DNA of 53,238 nucleotides from JAJKIV01 sp036274195 (GCA_036274195.1 DASUGD010000162.1:1-53238); one strand, 5' to 3'; counted from the stretch's first letter, positions 1 to 8,786 are shown. The notes: generated by a model from the letters alone, not told the origin. Program-made: numbers and translations.

Positions 1-905
1 TCGGCGTGGGCGTCGATCGTGACGCCGGCATCCACGTAGCGCGCAATGATCAGCGGGTGCACGTACGATGCCCGGCAAATGGCCGGGGTGTTTCCCAGCT
101 CCGCTGCGACGAGCCGAGCGGCGAGCGCCACGTTGCGCGTCGCCTCGCGGGTGTTGGCCCCCGGTCCGAGGTCGTGGAGCACCGTCGCCATGCGCAGGGT
201 TCCACCCCAGGTGCGGAAGTCCTTCGCCGTGTACCGCGCGCTTCCCAGTCGCTTCAGGTAGTCGTTCACGTCCTCCGACGTGAGATTCGTCCACCGGCCG
301 CGGTCGAGGTAGCGAAACAGCCGCTTGCCTGGCGTCTTCATGAGTCGCGCGACGACGTTGGCGAGCTTTCGGTCGAACACGACCTGTCGCTGGCGAATGG
401 AGCCCTTGCCGCGATAGTCGAATTGCACCCGCTCGCCATGCAGCGTCACGTGCGACTTGCGAAGCGTGGTGAGCCCGAACGTTCCGTTGTCGCGCTCGTA
501 GCGCTCGCTGCCGACGCGAAAGAACGCCTCGCCGATGAGTCGAACGGCAGCTGCCGCCACCGTCTCTCGTGACAACTCAGAAGCCCCGACGTCGCGAGCG
601 ATTCGGCGGCGCATGGCCGGCAGGTCGTGGCCCATGCGACGCACGCGGTGATACTTGCGAAGCTGGCCGCGCTCCACCGCGCGTTCGTGGTAACGATACT
701 GACGCCGGCCGCGAGCATCGAACCCCCACGCCTGGACCGACGCGCTGGCGCTCTGCGCGATGCGCACCTCGCGCCACGCAGGCGGTATGCGAAGGCGCTC
801 GATGCGCTCGAGGGTCGCGCGATCGCGAACGACTCGCCCGGCGTGATCGACGTACGTGAATCCCTTTTTCGGCATGCCTCGCCGAACGATCCACCGATCA
901 CTCAT
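1..905 (-). CDS. DNA topoisomerase IB (partial, C-terminus beyond window)
   Basis: The minus strand reads about 301 codons from an ATG at 905 to the window edge. The protein begins MSDRWIVRRG and carries the eukaryotic/poxvirus-like type IB topoisomerase core: an N-terminal IPPAW motif, a central TAKDFRTWGGT active-site segment, and SYVHP near the edge, where the tyrosine should be the nucleophile that forms the 3'-phosphotyrosyl link. Type IB enzymes relax supercoils without ATP. An in-frame stop lies upstream and no alternative start lies between, so ATG 905 is the start. A strong GGAGG lies about 27 nt upstream, which is too far for normal use. The gene is divergent from the crotonase gene. 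Only the last residues are missing, judging from bacterial family members of about 350 residues. Family call is firm. Confidence 0.9.
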   Translation of the reverse strand, partial: MSDRWIVRRGMPKKGFTYVDHAGRVVRDRATLERIERLRIPPAWREVRIAQSASASVQAWGFDARGRRQYRYHERAVERGQLRKYHRVRRMGHDLPAMRRRIARDVGASELSRETVAAAAVRLIGEAFFRVGSERYERDNGTFGLTTLRKSHVTLHGERVQFDYRGKGSIRQRQVVFDRKLANVVARLMKTPGKRLFRYLDRGRWTNLTSEDVNDYLKRLGSARYTAKDFRTWGGTLRMATVLHDLGPGANTREATRNVALAARLVAAELGNTPAICRASYVHPLIIARYVDAGVTIDAHA

Positions 906-1007
906 ACGACCGCCGCCAAGGCAAGTTCAGGTCCACCTCCTTACATTTGAAAATCCGCCTCGGCCGCCACGGCGCTCGAGCCTACCCACCGACGCCCGAT
1001 TCCTCGC

Positions 1008-1787
1008 ATGCCATACGCTTCGATCGAGCTGTCCGTCGCCGACCGTATCGCCACGATCACGGTCAATCGTCCCGACAAGCTGAACGCGCTGAATGCGGCG
1101 ACCATCGGCGAGCTCGGTGATGCGATCGACGAGGTTCGCCAACGTGACGACATCGGCGGAGCCGTTCTCACGGGAGCCGGCCGAGCATTCGTCGCCGGGG
1201 CTGACATCAGCGAGCTCGCCTCGCAGACGCCCATGCAGGCCAGGCAGCGTGCTCTCCGCGGCCAGCAGATCTTCAGGCGCTTCGAGACATCACCGAAGCC
1301 GGTGATTGCCGCCGTGAACGGCTTCGCACTGGGCGGCGGGTGCGAGCTGGCGATGGCCTGCCACGTACGCATCGCCAGCGAGGCTGCGAAGTTCGGGCAG
1401 CCCGAGGTCAAGCTCGGACTATGTCCGGGTTACGGCGGGACGCAGCGGCTCCCACGCCTCGTGGGAATGGGTCGGGCACTGCAGCTGCTCATGACCGGCG
1501 AGATGATCGATGCCGCCGAAGCCTTTCGCATCGGCCTCGTCAATCGCGTCGTTCAGGCAGGCGAGCTGTTAGGCGCCGCCGAGGCCATGGTTCGTCAGAT
1601 GCTCGCGAACGGCCCTTTGGCGCTCGCGTCATGCATCGAGGCAGTCGTTCGCGGCACGGAAACGTCGCTCGACGATGGTCTCAATCTCGAGGCAAACTAC
1701 TTCGCGCTGCTGGCCGGATCGCAGGACATGGCGGAAGGTACGCGGGCGTTCCTCGAGAAGCGCCCGCCCGTCTTCGCCGGTCGATGA
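1008..1787 (+). CDS. Enoyl-CoA hydratase/isomerase (crotonase) family protein
   Basis: This is a 259-residue single-domain crotonase, the usual family length. The oxyanion-hole segment reads AFVAGADIS. Both acidic residues of true hydratases are present: E in GGGCELAMA and E in FGQPEVKLG, followed by PGYGGTQRLPRL. This pattern favours 2-enoyl-CoA hydratase activity (water addition in fatty-acid or amino-acid degradation) over isomerase or ligase members. The ATG at 1008 lacks a clear ribosome-binding site. recF follows after a 34-nt gap, so the two may be co-transcribed although functionally unrelated. The exact substrate cannot be told from sequence. Confidence 0.88.
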   Translation: MPYASIELSVADRIATITVNRPDKLNALNAATIGELGDAIDEVRQRDDIGGAVLTGAGRAFVAGADISELASQTPMQARQRALRGQQIFRRFETSPKPVIAAVNGFALGGGCELAMACHVRIASEAAKFGQPEVKLGLCPGYGGTQRLPRLVGMGRALQLLMTGEMIDAAEAFRIGLVNRVVQAGELLGAAEAMVRQMLANGPLALASCIEAVVRGTETSLDDGLNLEANYFALLAGSQDMAEGTRAFLEKRPPVFAGR

Positions 1788-1821
1788 GTGCACGGCTGGT
1801 TCGCCCGGTGGCCGATTCGCA

Positions 1822-3012
1822 GTGACGGTGACCGCGCCGTTGCCGAGCATCGTCACTGACGAGCCGTCGGGGGCCGCTACCCTCGAGAGGATATCGCTGC
1901 GGGACTTCCGGAATCTCGCGCGCGTGGCGCTCGATGTGCCGCGTGAAGGGATGGCGATCGTTGGCGACAACGGCCACGGCAAGACGAATCTGCTCGAGGC
2001 AATCTATTATCTGCAGCTGCTGCGATCCGTGCGCGGCGCGCGGGATCAGGACGTCGTCAGGTTCGGCGCGCCGGGCTTTCACATTGCGGCGACGGCAATC
2101 GTCGGTCGGCCTCGGGTTCTGACGGCGGCATTTCAGCGGGTGGGTAAGCGGAAGAAGGTCACGGTGGATTCGGCGGAGCCGGCGCGGCTCAGTGACGCGT
2201 TAGGCTCCCTGCCCTCCGTGATGTTCTCGCCACGCGACGTCGAGCTCGTGGCCGGCGCCCCGAGCGAGCGCCGCCGGTTTCTCGACGTGGCGCTCGCACT
2301 GACCTCGCGTCGCTATCTCGCGGCACTGCAGCACTACCGGGCCGCGCTCGTGCGGCGCAACGCCGCGCTACGCGACGCGGCGCGGAAGGGCGAGCCAGGA
2401 AGCATCGCCAGGGCCGCTGTGTGGGAGCCTGCGCTCGCCGAGCATGGTGCGCTCCTGTGGGCGGCGCGCGTCGCCTGGGTGGAGCGCGTCGCCGATGATT
2501 TCACGCAACTCTGCGCCAGCATTGGAGAGCGTGGCACTGCCCGGATGCGTTATGCAACGACGTCGTCCACGGCCGCCGCGGCACGCGGCGGCGCTTCCAC
2601 AACGGATCTCGCGGGTTTTCTCGCGGATTCGCTCGAGGCACACAGGGCCGTTGACCTGCGGCGCGGGCTCACGCATGTGGGTCCGCATCGCGACGACCTG
2701 GAGCTCACGCTCGACGGGCACCCGCTGCGCGCGTTCGGCTCTGCGGGGCAGCAGCGGACGGCGTCGATCGCGCTTCGTCTGCTCGAGGCCGCTACGCTTC
2801 GTGGCGCCGGGAGCACGCCGCTCGTCCTGCTCGATGATCCGTTCGCCGAGCTCGATGCGACGAGAGCCGGTCGCATTCTGGAGCTGCTCGGAACGAGCGG
2901 CGTCATGCATCAAACGATTCTTGCCGTGCCGAGATCGATCGACATTCCGAGCGAGATGACATCGCTGCCACGATTTCGGATCGTGGACGGCCAGATCGAC
3001 GAGTTGAGATGA
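1822..3012 (+). CDS. recF: DNA replication/repair protein RecF
   Basis: This 396-residue SMC-like ATPase helps load RecA at gaps through the RecFOR pathway. Walker A (GDNGHGKT) is at about residues 48-55, the ABC signature is SAGQQRTASIAL, and Walker B is LVLLDDPFAELD near the C-terminus. The reading frame stays open back to 1675 inside the crotonase gene, but the conserved family start (LERISLRDFRN) points to GTG 1822 or GTG 1828. GTG 1822 has GGTGG about 10 nt upstream. The end overlaps dciA by 4 nt (ATGA), which implies translational coupling. dnaA and dnaN, the usual upstream partners, are absent here. Confidence 0.93.
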   Translation: MTVTAPLPSIVTDEPSGAATLERISLRDFRNLARVALDVPREGMAIVGDNGHGKTNLLEAIYYLQLLRSVRGARDQDVVRFGAPGFHIAATAIVGRPRVLTAAFQRVGKRKKVTVDSAEPARLSDALGSLPSVMFSPRDVELVAGAPSERRRFLDVALALTSRRYLAALQHYRAALVRRNAALRDAARKGEPGSIARAAVWEPALAEHGALLWAARVAWVERVADDFTQLCASIGERGTARMRYATTSSTAAAARGGASTTDLAGFLADSLEAHRAVDLRRGLTHVGPHRDDLELTLDGHPLRAFGSAGQQRTASIALRLLEAATLRGAGSTPLVLLDDPFAELDATRAGRILELLGTSGVMHQTILAVPRSIDIPSEMTSLPRFRIVDGQIDELR

Positions 3013-3320
3013 GCGGCGAGCGCAGCAAGCGGCCTCAGCCGATTTCGGCAGCGATCTCGCAGTTTCTCGAGCAGTCGGGGTTGCGCGAGCGCGTCGAGCA
3101 GGCGTCGGTCGTTCCCGAATGGCCAACACTCGTCGGTGAGCAGATCAGTGCGGTCACGGAACCGTTGACGGTGACAGCGGATGGGGTGCTGTTCGTGGCC
3201 GTCCGAACGCATGCCTGGATGTCCGAGCTCTCGCTGCTCGAGCCGGAACTCCTCGCGTCGCTGAACCGGCGAAAGGACCGCCCGCCCGTCAAGAAAATTC
3301 GATGGCAGCTCATGCGCTGA
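3009..3320 (+). CDS. dciA: DUF721/DciA family protein
   Basis: This 103-residue protein matches the DUF721/DciA family: a short basic N-terminus, an ISQFLEQSGL-type helix, and a core with VPEWPTLVG and VRTHAWMSELSLLEPELL. DciA is the ancestral loader or operator of the replicative helicase DnaB in bacteria lacking DnaC/DnaI. Its position between recF and gyrB is the classic location for this family and supports the call. It shares an ATGA overlap with recF. The helicase role is inferred from the family and is not visible in the sequence itself. Confidence 0.8.
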   Translation: MSGERSKRPQPISAAISQFLEQSGLRERVEQASVVPEWPTLVGEQISAVTEPLTVTADGVLFVAVRTHAWMSELSLLEPELLASLNRRKDRPPVKKIRWQLMR

Positions 3321-3385
3321 GCCGGCTCGGAAGCCAAGCTCGGTCTCGCTACCTAATTTATTGGAATATTGGCACTTAGCCGAAG

Positions 3386-3422
3386 GCAAGAATCTTGCTT
3401 TCGGGCCGTCCCTTCGTTATTT
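3386..3422 (+). promoter_or_regulatory. Possible gyrB promoter with palindromic operator
   Basis: A perfect inverted repeat GCAAGA-A-TCTTGC lies at 3386-3398. It overlaps a candidate -35 TTGCTT (3395-3400), which is followed 16 nt later by TTATTT (3417-3422) as -10. The surrounding stretch 3350-3430 is unusually AT-rich for this genome. A 12-nt part of the palindrome recurs at 12287-12298. The promoter boxes are far from consensus; the palindrome itself is certain. Confidence 0.4.
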
Positions 3423-3493
3423 TTTGTGGTTCGCATGCCGTCCGTTTTCGGCGTGTGTTCGGGTGAGCCTGTACGATCGCTTTCAGGGTGAAC

Positions 3494-5428
3494 ATGGCGA
3501 AGACTGCTGAAAAGCCGGAATACGGCGCTAGCAACATTCAGGTACTCAAGGGGCTCGAGGCGGTTCGCAAGCGCCCCGGCATGTACATCGGATCGACGTC
3601 CGCGCGCGGGTTGCATCACCTCGTCTACGAGGTCGTCGACAACTCGATCGACGAGGCGTTGGCCGGATACGCCGACAAGATCGACGTCATCATTCACGCC
3701 GACGACTCGGTGACGGTCGACGACAACGGACGCGGCATTCCCGTCGACGTTCACCCGACGGAGAAGATGCCCGGGGTGGAGCTCGCGATGACCGTGCTCC
3801 ACGCTGGCGGGAAGTTCGACAAGGACAGCTACAAGGTGTCCGGCGGTCTTCACGGCGTCGGCGTGTCCGTCGTGAACGCGCTTTCCGAGAAGCTCAAGGT
3901 GTGGGTGAAGCGCGATGGGAAAGAGCACTACATGGACTTCGCGCGTGGAACGACCACCACCAAGCTCAAGGTGTTAGGCAAGGCCGGCGCGCGTGAGCGC
4001 GGTACCAAGATCTGGTTCAAGCCCGATCCCAAGATCTTCACCGAGCTGCGGTACGACTACGCGACGCTTGCCGCTCGCCTTCGCGAGCTCTCGTTCCTCA
4101 ACAAGGGCGTGACCATCACGCTCAAGGACGAACGCGAGGGTCAGGAGAAGCAGGAGACCTTCCACGCGAAGGGCGGTCTCCAGGAGATGGTGAAGTTCCT
4201 GAACACCAGCCGGAAGCCGCTGCATTCCGAGGTGATGTACTGCGAGACGGAGCGCGACGGCATCGGCATCGAGCTCGCGCTGCAGTACAACGACGGGTAC
4301 AACGAGAACGTCTTCTCGTTCGTGAACAACATCAACACGCACGAGGGCGGCACGCATCTGACGGGCTTCAAGGCGGCTCTCACGCGAACGATCAACGCGT
4401 ACGCCGAGAACGGAAACTTCCTCAAGAAGGCGGACTTCAAACTCTCGGGCGACGACGTCCGCGAGGGTCTCACGGGCGTCCTGTCAGTGAAGGTCCGTGA
4501 GCCACAGTTCGAGGGCCAGACAAAAACGAAGCTCGGCAACTCCGAGGCCGAGAGCGCCGTCAAGGCGGTCGTGAACGAGTGGCTCGGCGCATACCTCGCG
4601 GAGCATCCGCGCACGGCCAACATCGTCGTCGAGAAAGCCGTTTCGGCGGCGCGAGCGCGCGAGGCAGCCCGCAAGGCGCGCGACCTAACGCGGAAAAAGT
4701 CGGCGCTCGACGTCGGCAACCTCCCCGGCAAGCTCGCCGATTGCTCCTTGAGCGACCCGGCCCTGTGCGAGCTCTACCTCGTCGAGGGCGACTCGGCCGG
4801 CGGATCCGCCAAGCAGGGTCGCGACCGAAACTTCCAGGCGATCCTGCCGCTCCGCGGCAAGATCATCAACGTCGAGAAGGCGCGGATCGACAAGGTGCTC
4901 TCCAACGAGGAGATCCGCACGATCATCACCGCGATCGGCACCGGGATCAAGGAAGACTTCACCATCGACAACGCGCGCTACCACAAGGTCATTCTCATGA
5001 CCGACGCCGATGTCGATGGCGCGCACATTCGCACGCTGCTGCTCACGTTCTTCTTCCGGCAGATGCCGGAACTCATCGAGGCCGGCTACATCTACATCGC
5101 GCAGCCGCCGCTCTTCCGCGTGGCCAAGGGCAAGGAGGAGTACTACGCCTATGACACCGAGGAGCGCGACGACATCGCCGCGCGACTCGGCAACGGCGAC
5201 GGGCGCGGCTCCGTGAACGTGCAGCGGTACAAGGGTCTCGGTGAGATGAATCCGGACCAGCTGTGGAAGACCACGATGGACCCGGAGACCCGCACGATCC
5301 TCCGTGTGAACATGGAGGACGCGGTCATGGCCGATCAGATCTTTCAGACACTCATGGGCGACGAGGTCGAGCCGCGCCGCGAGTTCATCGAGCAGAACGC
5401 CAAGTTCGTCAGCAACCTCGACATCTAG
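3494..5428 (+). CDS. gyrB: DNA gyrase subunit B
   Basis: This full-length 644-residue gyrase B supplies the ATPase and Toprim parts of the A2B2 enzyme that introduces negative supercoils. The N-terminal GHKL ATPase begins with IQVLKGLEAVRKRPGMYIGS and has VDDNGRGIP and the GGLHGVGVSVVNALS lid. The Toprim domain starts near residue 430 with EGDSAGGSAKQGRDR and has DADVDGAHIRTL near residue 503. The C-terminus has QRYKGLGEMNPDQLW. ATG 3494 is preferred over in-frame GTG 3488 because AGGG sits 5 nt before it. gyrA is not in the window. The gene follows recF-dciA after about 170 nt and has its own likely promoter. Confidence 0.97.
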   Translation: MAKTAEKPEYGASNIQVLKGLEAVRKRPGMYIGSTSARGLHHLVYEVVDNSIDEALAGYADKIDVIIHADDSVTVDDNGRGIPVDVHPTEKMPGVELAMTVLHAGGKFDKDSYKVSGGLHGVGVSVVNALSEKLKVWVKRDGKEHYMDFARGTTTTKLKVLGKAGARERGTKIWFKPDPKIFTELRYDYATLAARLRELSFLNKGVTITLKDEREGQEKQETFHAKGGLQEMVKFLNTSRKPLHSEVMYCETERDGIGIELALQYNDGYNENVFSFVNNINTHEGGTHLTGFKAALTRTINAYAENGNFLKKADFKLSGDDVREGLTGVLSVKVREPQFEGQTKTKLGNSEAESAVKAVVNEWLGAYLAEHPRTANIVVEKAVSAARAREAARKARDLTRKKSALDVGNLPGKLADCSLSDPALCELYLVEGDSAGGSAKQGRDRNFQAILPLRGKIINVEKARIDKVLSNEEIRTIITAIGTGIKEDFTIDNARYHKVILMTDADVDGAHIRTLLLTFFFRQMPELIEAGYIYIAQPPLFRVAKGKEEYYAYDTEERDDIAARLGNGDGRGSVNVQRYKGLGEMNPDQLWKTTMDPETRTILRVNMEDAVMADQIFQTLMGDEVEPRREFIEQNAKFVSNLDI

Positions 5429-5464
5429 CGCCCCCGCCTCGACGGCGTATCGACCTCACGGGAG

Positions 5465-5492
5465 TTGACGCCTAACGGCGTATGTGTAGCTT
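5465..5492 (+). promoter_or_regulatory. Candidate promoter for the small lipoprotein gene
   Basis: TTGACG at 5465-5470 and TAGCTT at 5487-5492 are separated by 16 nt, just after gyrB. Transcription would start near 5499. One copy of the GCCTAACG octamer (5470-5477) lies inside the spacer. Confidence 0.4.
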
Positions 5493-5495
5493 AGG

Positions 5496-5533
5496 CCCCC
5501 TCACGGATCGGATAACCATCCAACGCGAGGGGG
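5496..5533 (+). promoter_or_regulatory. Inverted repeat covering the ribosome-binding site
   Basis: CCCCCTC at 5496-5502 is complementary to GAGGGGG at 5527-5533. The right arm is the Shine-Dalgarno sequence of the gene starting at 5541, so a folded leader would mask ribosome entry. Inner bases CGGAT and ATCC could lengthen the stem. Confidence 0.4.
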
Positions 5534-5540
5534 TTGATTT

Positions 5541-6065
5541 ATGCGGCATGCTCTTGTCGTCGTCATGGCGCTCGTCGGACTCGGCGCGTGCTCCGAGACC
5601 CCGGTTTCACCACGAAACCCGCCCCCAGACGGTATCGGCGGCCCCGAGCTCGCGGCAGTCGTCTCGACGACCAACGACGTCGAGGTCGCCGCCATCACCA
5701 CGTTCGTCCCGTGCGCAAACGGCGGGGCCGGGGAAGTGGTGCAGGCGGTGGGCAGGATCCACCGGCTGATGACGAGCGTCGTCAACCCCACGGGCACCGT
5801 GACGGTCAAGACGCACTCCCAACCCCAGGGCCTGACGGCTATCGGTCTCACGACGGGGGACAAATACCAAGCGACGGGCGTGACGCAAGAGACCGACGTC
5901 TTCGTTGCGCCGTTCCCGTTCATCGCAGCGTTTACCAACAACTTTCGGTTCATCGGACCAGGCCCGGACAACAACCTGCTCATCCACGAGGAATTCCACA
6001 TCACGATCAACGCCAACGGGACTTTCACCGTGTCCAACGATCACTTCAGCGTGGAGTGCCGCTGA
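5541..6065 (+). CDS. Putative lipoprotein of unknown function
   Basis: This 174-residue product has a lipoprotein signal: a short basic start (MRH), a hydrophobic stretch, and a lipobox ending LGAC with Cys near residue 17. A proline-rich linker follows, then a mature part rich in Thr, Val and Asn that looks like a small beta-rich secreted domain. I recognise no family. ATG 5541 follows a strong GAGGGGG ribosome-binding site. The gene is convergent with the M56 protease gene, with 36 nt between the stops. Membrane anchoring is inferred from the lipobox. Confidence 0.7.
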   Translation: MRHALVVVMALVGLGACSETPVSPRNPPPDGIGGPELAAVVSTTNDVEVAAITTFVPCANGGAGEVVQAVGRIHRLMTSVVNPTGTVTVKTHSQPQGLTAIGLTTGDKYQATGVTQETDVFVAPFPFIAAFTNNFRFIGPGPDNNLLIHEEFHITINANGTFTVSNDHFSVECR

Positions 6066-6101
6066 GGTTGCGCACCACGCGTTTCGCCCGGGCGCGGGTG
6101 A

Positions 6102-8786
6102 CTATTTCGTCACCCGCCTCCTCACGGAGCTCATCGCCCGACCGTACTCGTATTCCCCCTGAATGGTGTCGGCCGCTTTCTCGAACGCCGGCCGCAGGTC
6201 GTCGTCGATCGTGATGGCGTTGGCGATCGCGATGAGCAGCTCCGAGCACTCGTAGTCCGAGTCGATCTTCGCCGCCGACGCCATGATCGATTTGGCGAGA
6301 TCTTTCGTCAGCAGGTCGCGCGTCACGAGCGGCGTCAAGGCACGGCGGTGCTCGTAGTCCGATCCGATCTTGTCCGCGGCAGCGAAGTACGCGTCTCGGG
6401 TCGAAGCGTCGAGCCCTCCGTTCTTGCCCATGAGAATGAGAAACTCGGCCAGCTCGTAGTCGGACTGAATCCGCGCGGCATCCTGGAGAAGTGTGCGGTT
6501 CACCGCGGGTGTCAGCCCGCCACCCGCAACGATGGCCGACAGGACTCGGCGATGCTCGTAGTCGGACTTGACCGAGCCGAGGGCCTTGATGTAGGTCGGC
6601 CGAGTCTGATCGTTGATCGCGTACCGCTTCGAGACGTCGATCAGCAGCTCGGCCAGCTCGTAGTCCGACTGGATCGTGCTGGCGGCATCCAGGAGTGCCT
6701 GCACGGTTGCCGGGGCGAGGCGATCACGCTGCAGTAGCGCGTCGAGCGCTCGCCGTCGCTCGTAATCCGAGTCGATCTTCTTCGCCGCGGCGACGAACGC
6801 CGCGTGCGAGTCGTCGCCGAACGCATCGAGCTTGGACACCGTGACGAGCAACTCGGCGAGCTCGTAGTCGGACGACATGTCGGCGCCCGCCTGTTCGACC
6901 ACGCGTTTGATCTGCCCCCGATCGAGCTGGCGCATCGAGAGCAGCTTCGTGTAGTAGCGGCGCCGGGCATAGTCGGTCGAGACGAGCTTCACTTCCTGAA
7001 GCACGGCGTCGACGCCGCCACGTTCGAGCAGCGCCGGCACGCGCTGGTCCACCGCGAAGCCGGTCTGACGGTCGAGCGCGACGAGCGCGGCGGCGAACCA
7101 TGCGCGCGCGGCGGCGTCGAACTCGTGGCGCGCACCATTTTCCGAATACGAGCGCTCGAGCGTACCGTCATCGCGCGGCCGCACGAGGAGTCGCTTGGCG
7201 TCGTCACCAACGTGCTGTTCGAGCGTGAACGATCCGCCACTCGAGATCGACTCGATGTCGGTGACGTCGCGGTTGAACTTCACCTCGCCGCGCGCTTCCA
7301 TCTCGTACGAGCAGTCGCCGTCCGACCATTGCACGACCCAACGTTTCGAGCCGTTGTCGCTGTTGATCGAGTTCGTGTGTGAGCCGTTGTCGTTCCCCGC
7401 CCTGGCATCGCAGGGCGCGTGGGAGGCGGCCACAGCGGATGGCGCCGCCGCCAGGTCGTGCGCTCGTGTTGGCTCGTCGAGCCGGACGGGACCGACCGCT
7501 ATTCCGTTGTCTATCGCCGCGGTGCTGTTCCCTTGCCCCGCAGCGACGGCCGGCGCTGGGTCGGTTGCCGCAGCCGAAACGGGTGATGCCGCGGCAACAC
7601 CGGTCACGAGCGCGCCGGCAACGATCCCAGCCTGCACCCCTCTCCCGAGCGGGACGCGTCCGCGTCGGCGGCGATCGTCGAGCACGGCGAGCAGCCGGCC
7701 TGCCATCTGCGATGGCCGGGCCATCGCGAGACCGCCAAGCACGGTTGCGCCAACGATCCTCGTCGACCGAGCGACACGAAGCAGGTAGTCCGCATAGTCC
7801 GACGCCTTGGCGCCGGCGCCGAGCACCTCGTCGTCGCACGCCCGTTCTCGCTCGACGCGGAGCTCGCGCGCGGCAACCCACGCGAAGGGATTGAACCAGT
7901 GCAGCGCGCAGGCGAGCTGCCCGACGAGCTGCGTTAGGCAATCGTAGCGGCGGACATGCGCGAGCTCGTGTCGGAGCACGTCGAGCCGCTGCTCAATGGT
8001 CGAGTCGAAGTCATCCGCGGGGAGCAGCACGACGGGACGGAAGACACCCCAGGTCATCGGCATGATCGGCCCATCGAGCTCCACGAAGCGAACACGTCGT
8101 CGCACGTCGAGCTCGCGAAGCGCTGACGGGATGAGGAGCGCCCACCGACCGCCGCGCACGGGCCGCGCGCGCCTCGCGAGGATTGCCAGTCGGGCAAACG
8201 CCGCGACGGTGGGCATCAGCGAGATGACCACGCCGAGCGCCCAGAGAGTGGCGAGCCATGCGATCAGTTGTCCCGTTCCCGGCTCGGGCACAGCGCCGGA
8301 CACGGGATCGGCCGCGACCGAGGGCTCGGCGTCCATTGGCACGAGGGTGGTCGCGCGGCCATCGCCTAACGATAGAGCCGCTTCGGCAGTCGCGGGACCC
8401 GGTACCACCGCAACCGGCGTATCGGAGGCCGCGATCGCGACCGCGTCACTGCGCGGCGCCAGCGCGAGGACGGCATTGGTCGACGGACCCGTCAACGCCG
8501 CCGGAACGGTCAGCCCGCTGGCCACGACAGGCATTTCCGCCGCGATCGGCCAGAACCCGACATGCACCGTCCATCGTGGGAGGACCGCGCTGACGACGGG
8601 CGCGGCGAGCGCGCCGCCAAGCGTGAGCGTCCAGATCAGATGGCGCGCAGCCGCGGAGGCACCGCGTGCCATCACCGAGCAGGCCGTGCCGAAAACGAGA
8701 ATGACCGCGCCCTTGAGCAGCGCCGCTGCCACCGCCGGCACGAGCGCGATCAGGTGTTCGGGACGCGCGAAGTCGCTGAGGCTCAT
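6102..8786 (-). CDS. M56 family (BlaR1-type) membrane metalloprotease with SDYE repeats
   Basis: The product is 894 residues. The N-terminal half has several membrane segments (about 10-40, 50-70, 175-200) and a zinc-protease site RHELAHVRRYDC near residue 275, followed by HWFNPFAWVAARELRVERERACDDEVL. This is the M56/BlaR1 layout. A further hydrophobic segment precedes a low-complexity linker. A region resembling a secreted beta domain and then nine tandem repeats built on SDYE make up the C-terminus, in place of the beta-lactam sensor of classical BlaR1. It sits directly downstream of a BlaI-type repressor, so a role as protease that inactivates the repressor after a signal is likely. ATG 8786 has GAGGG 9 nt upstream; GTG 8792, overlapping the blaI-like stop, is an alternative. 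Confidence 0.88.
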   Translation of the reverse strand: MSLSDFARPEHLIALVPAVAAALLKGAVILVFGTACSVMARGASAAARHLIWTLTLGGALAAPVVSAVLPRWTVHVGFWPIAAEMPVVASGLTVPAALTGPSTNAVLALAPRSDAVAIAASDTPVAVVPGPATAEAALSLGDGRATTLVPMDAEPSVAADPVSGAVPEPGTGQLIAWLATLWALGVVISLMPTVAAFARLAILARRARPVRGGRWALLIPSALRELDVRRRVRFVELDGPIMPMTWGVFRPVVLLPADDFDSTIEQRLDVLRHELAHVRRYDCLTQLVGQLACALHWFNPFAWVAARELRVERERACDDEVLGAGAKASDYADYLLRVARSTRIVGATVLGGLAMARPSQMAGRLLAVLDDRRRRGRVPLGRGVQAGIVAGALVTGVAAASPVSAAATDPAPAVAAGQGNSTAAIDNGIAVGPVRLDEPTRAHDLAAAPSAVAASHAPCDARAGNDNGSHTNSINSDNGSKRWVVQWSDGDCSYEMEARGEVKFNRDVTDIESISSGGSFTLEQHVGDDAKRLLVRPRDDGTLERSYSENGARHEFDAAARAWFAAALVALDRQTGFAVDQRVPALLERGGVDAVLQEVKLVSTDYARRRYYTKLLSMRQLDRGQIKRVVEQAGADMSSDYELAELLVTVSKLDAFGDDSHAAFVAAAKKIDSDYERRRALDALLQRDRLAPATVQALLDAASTIQSDYELAELLIDVSKRYAINDQTRPTYIKALGSVKSDYEHRRVLSAIVAGGGLTPAVNRTLLQDAARIQSDYELAEFLILMGKNGGLDASTRDAYFAAADKIGSDYEHRRALTPLVTRDLLTKDLAKSIMASAAKIDSDYECSELLIAIANAITIDDDLRPAFEKAADTIQGEYEYGRAMSSVRRRVTK
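6120..6985 (-). repeat. Nine protein-coding SDYE repeats in the M56 protease
   Basis: Reading the minus strand, units of about 36 codons recur nine times. Their cores are TDYARRR, SDYELAE, SDYERRR, SDYELAE, SDYEHRR, SDYELAE, SDYEHRR, SDYECSE and GEYEYGR. Two unit types alternate: one with a basic DYE(R/H)RR core followed by a short hydrophobic helix, and one with DYELAELL. Alternation suggests two-helix pairs forming a solenoid. DNA identity between units is moderate, so the array is old rather than a recent slippage product. Confidence 0.85.

Noticed and set aside
3321..3493. Replication origin upstream of gyrB
   Set aside because: The stretch is AT-rich, but I see no TTATCCACA-type boxes or repeated 9-mers.
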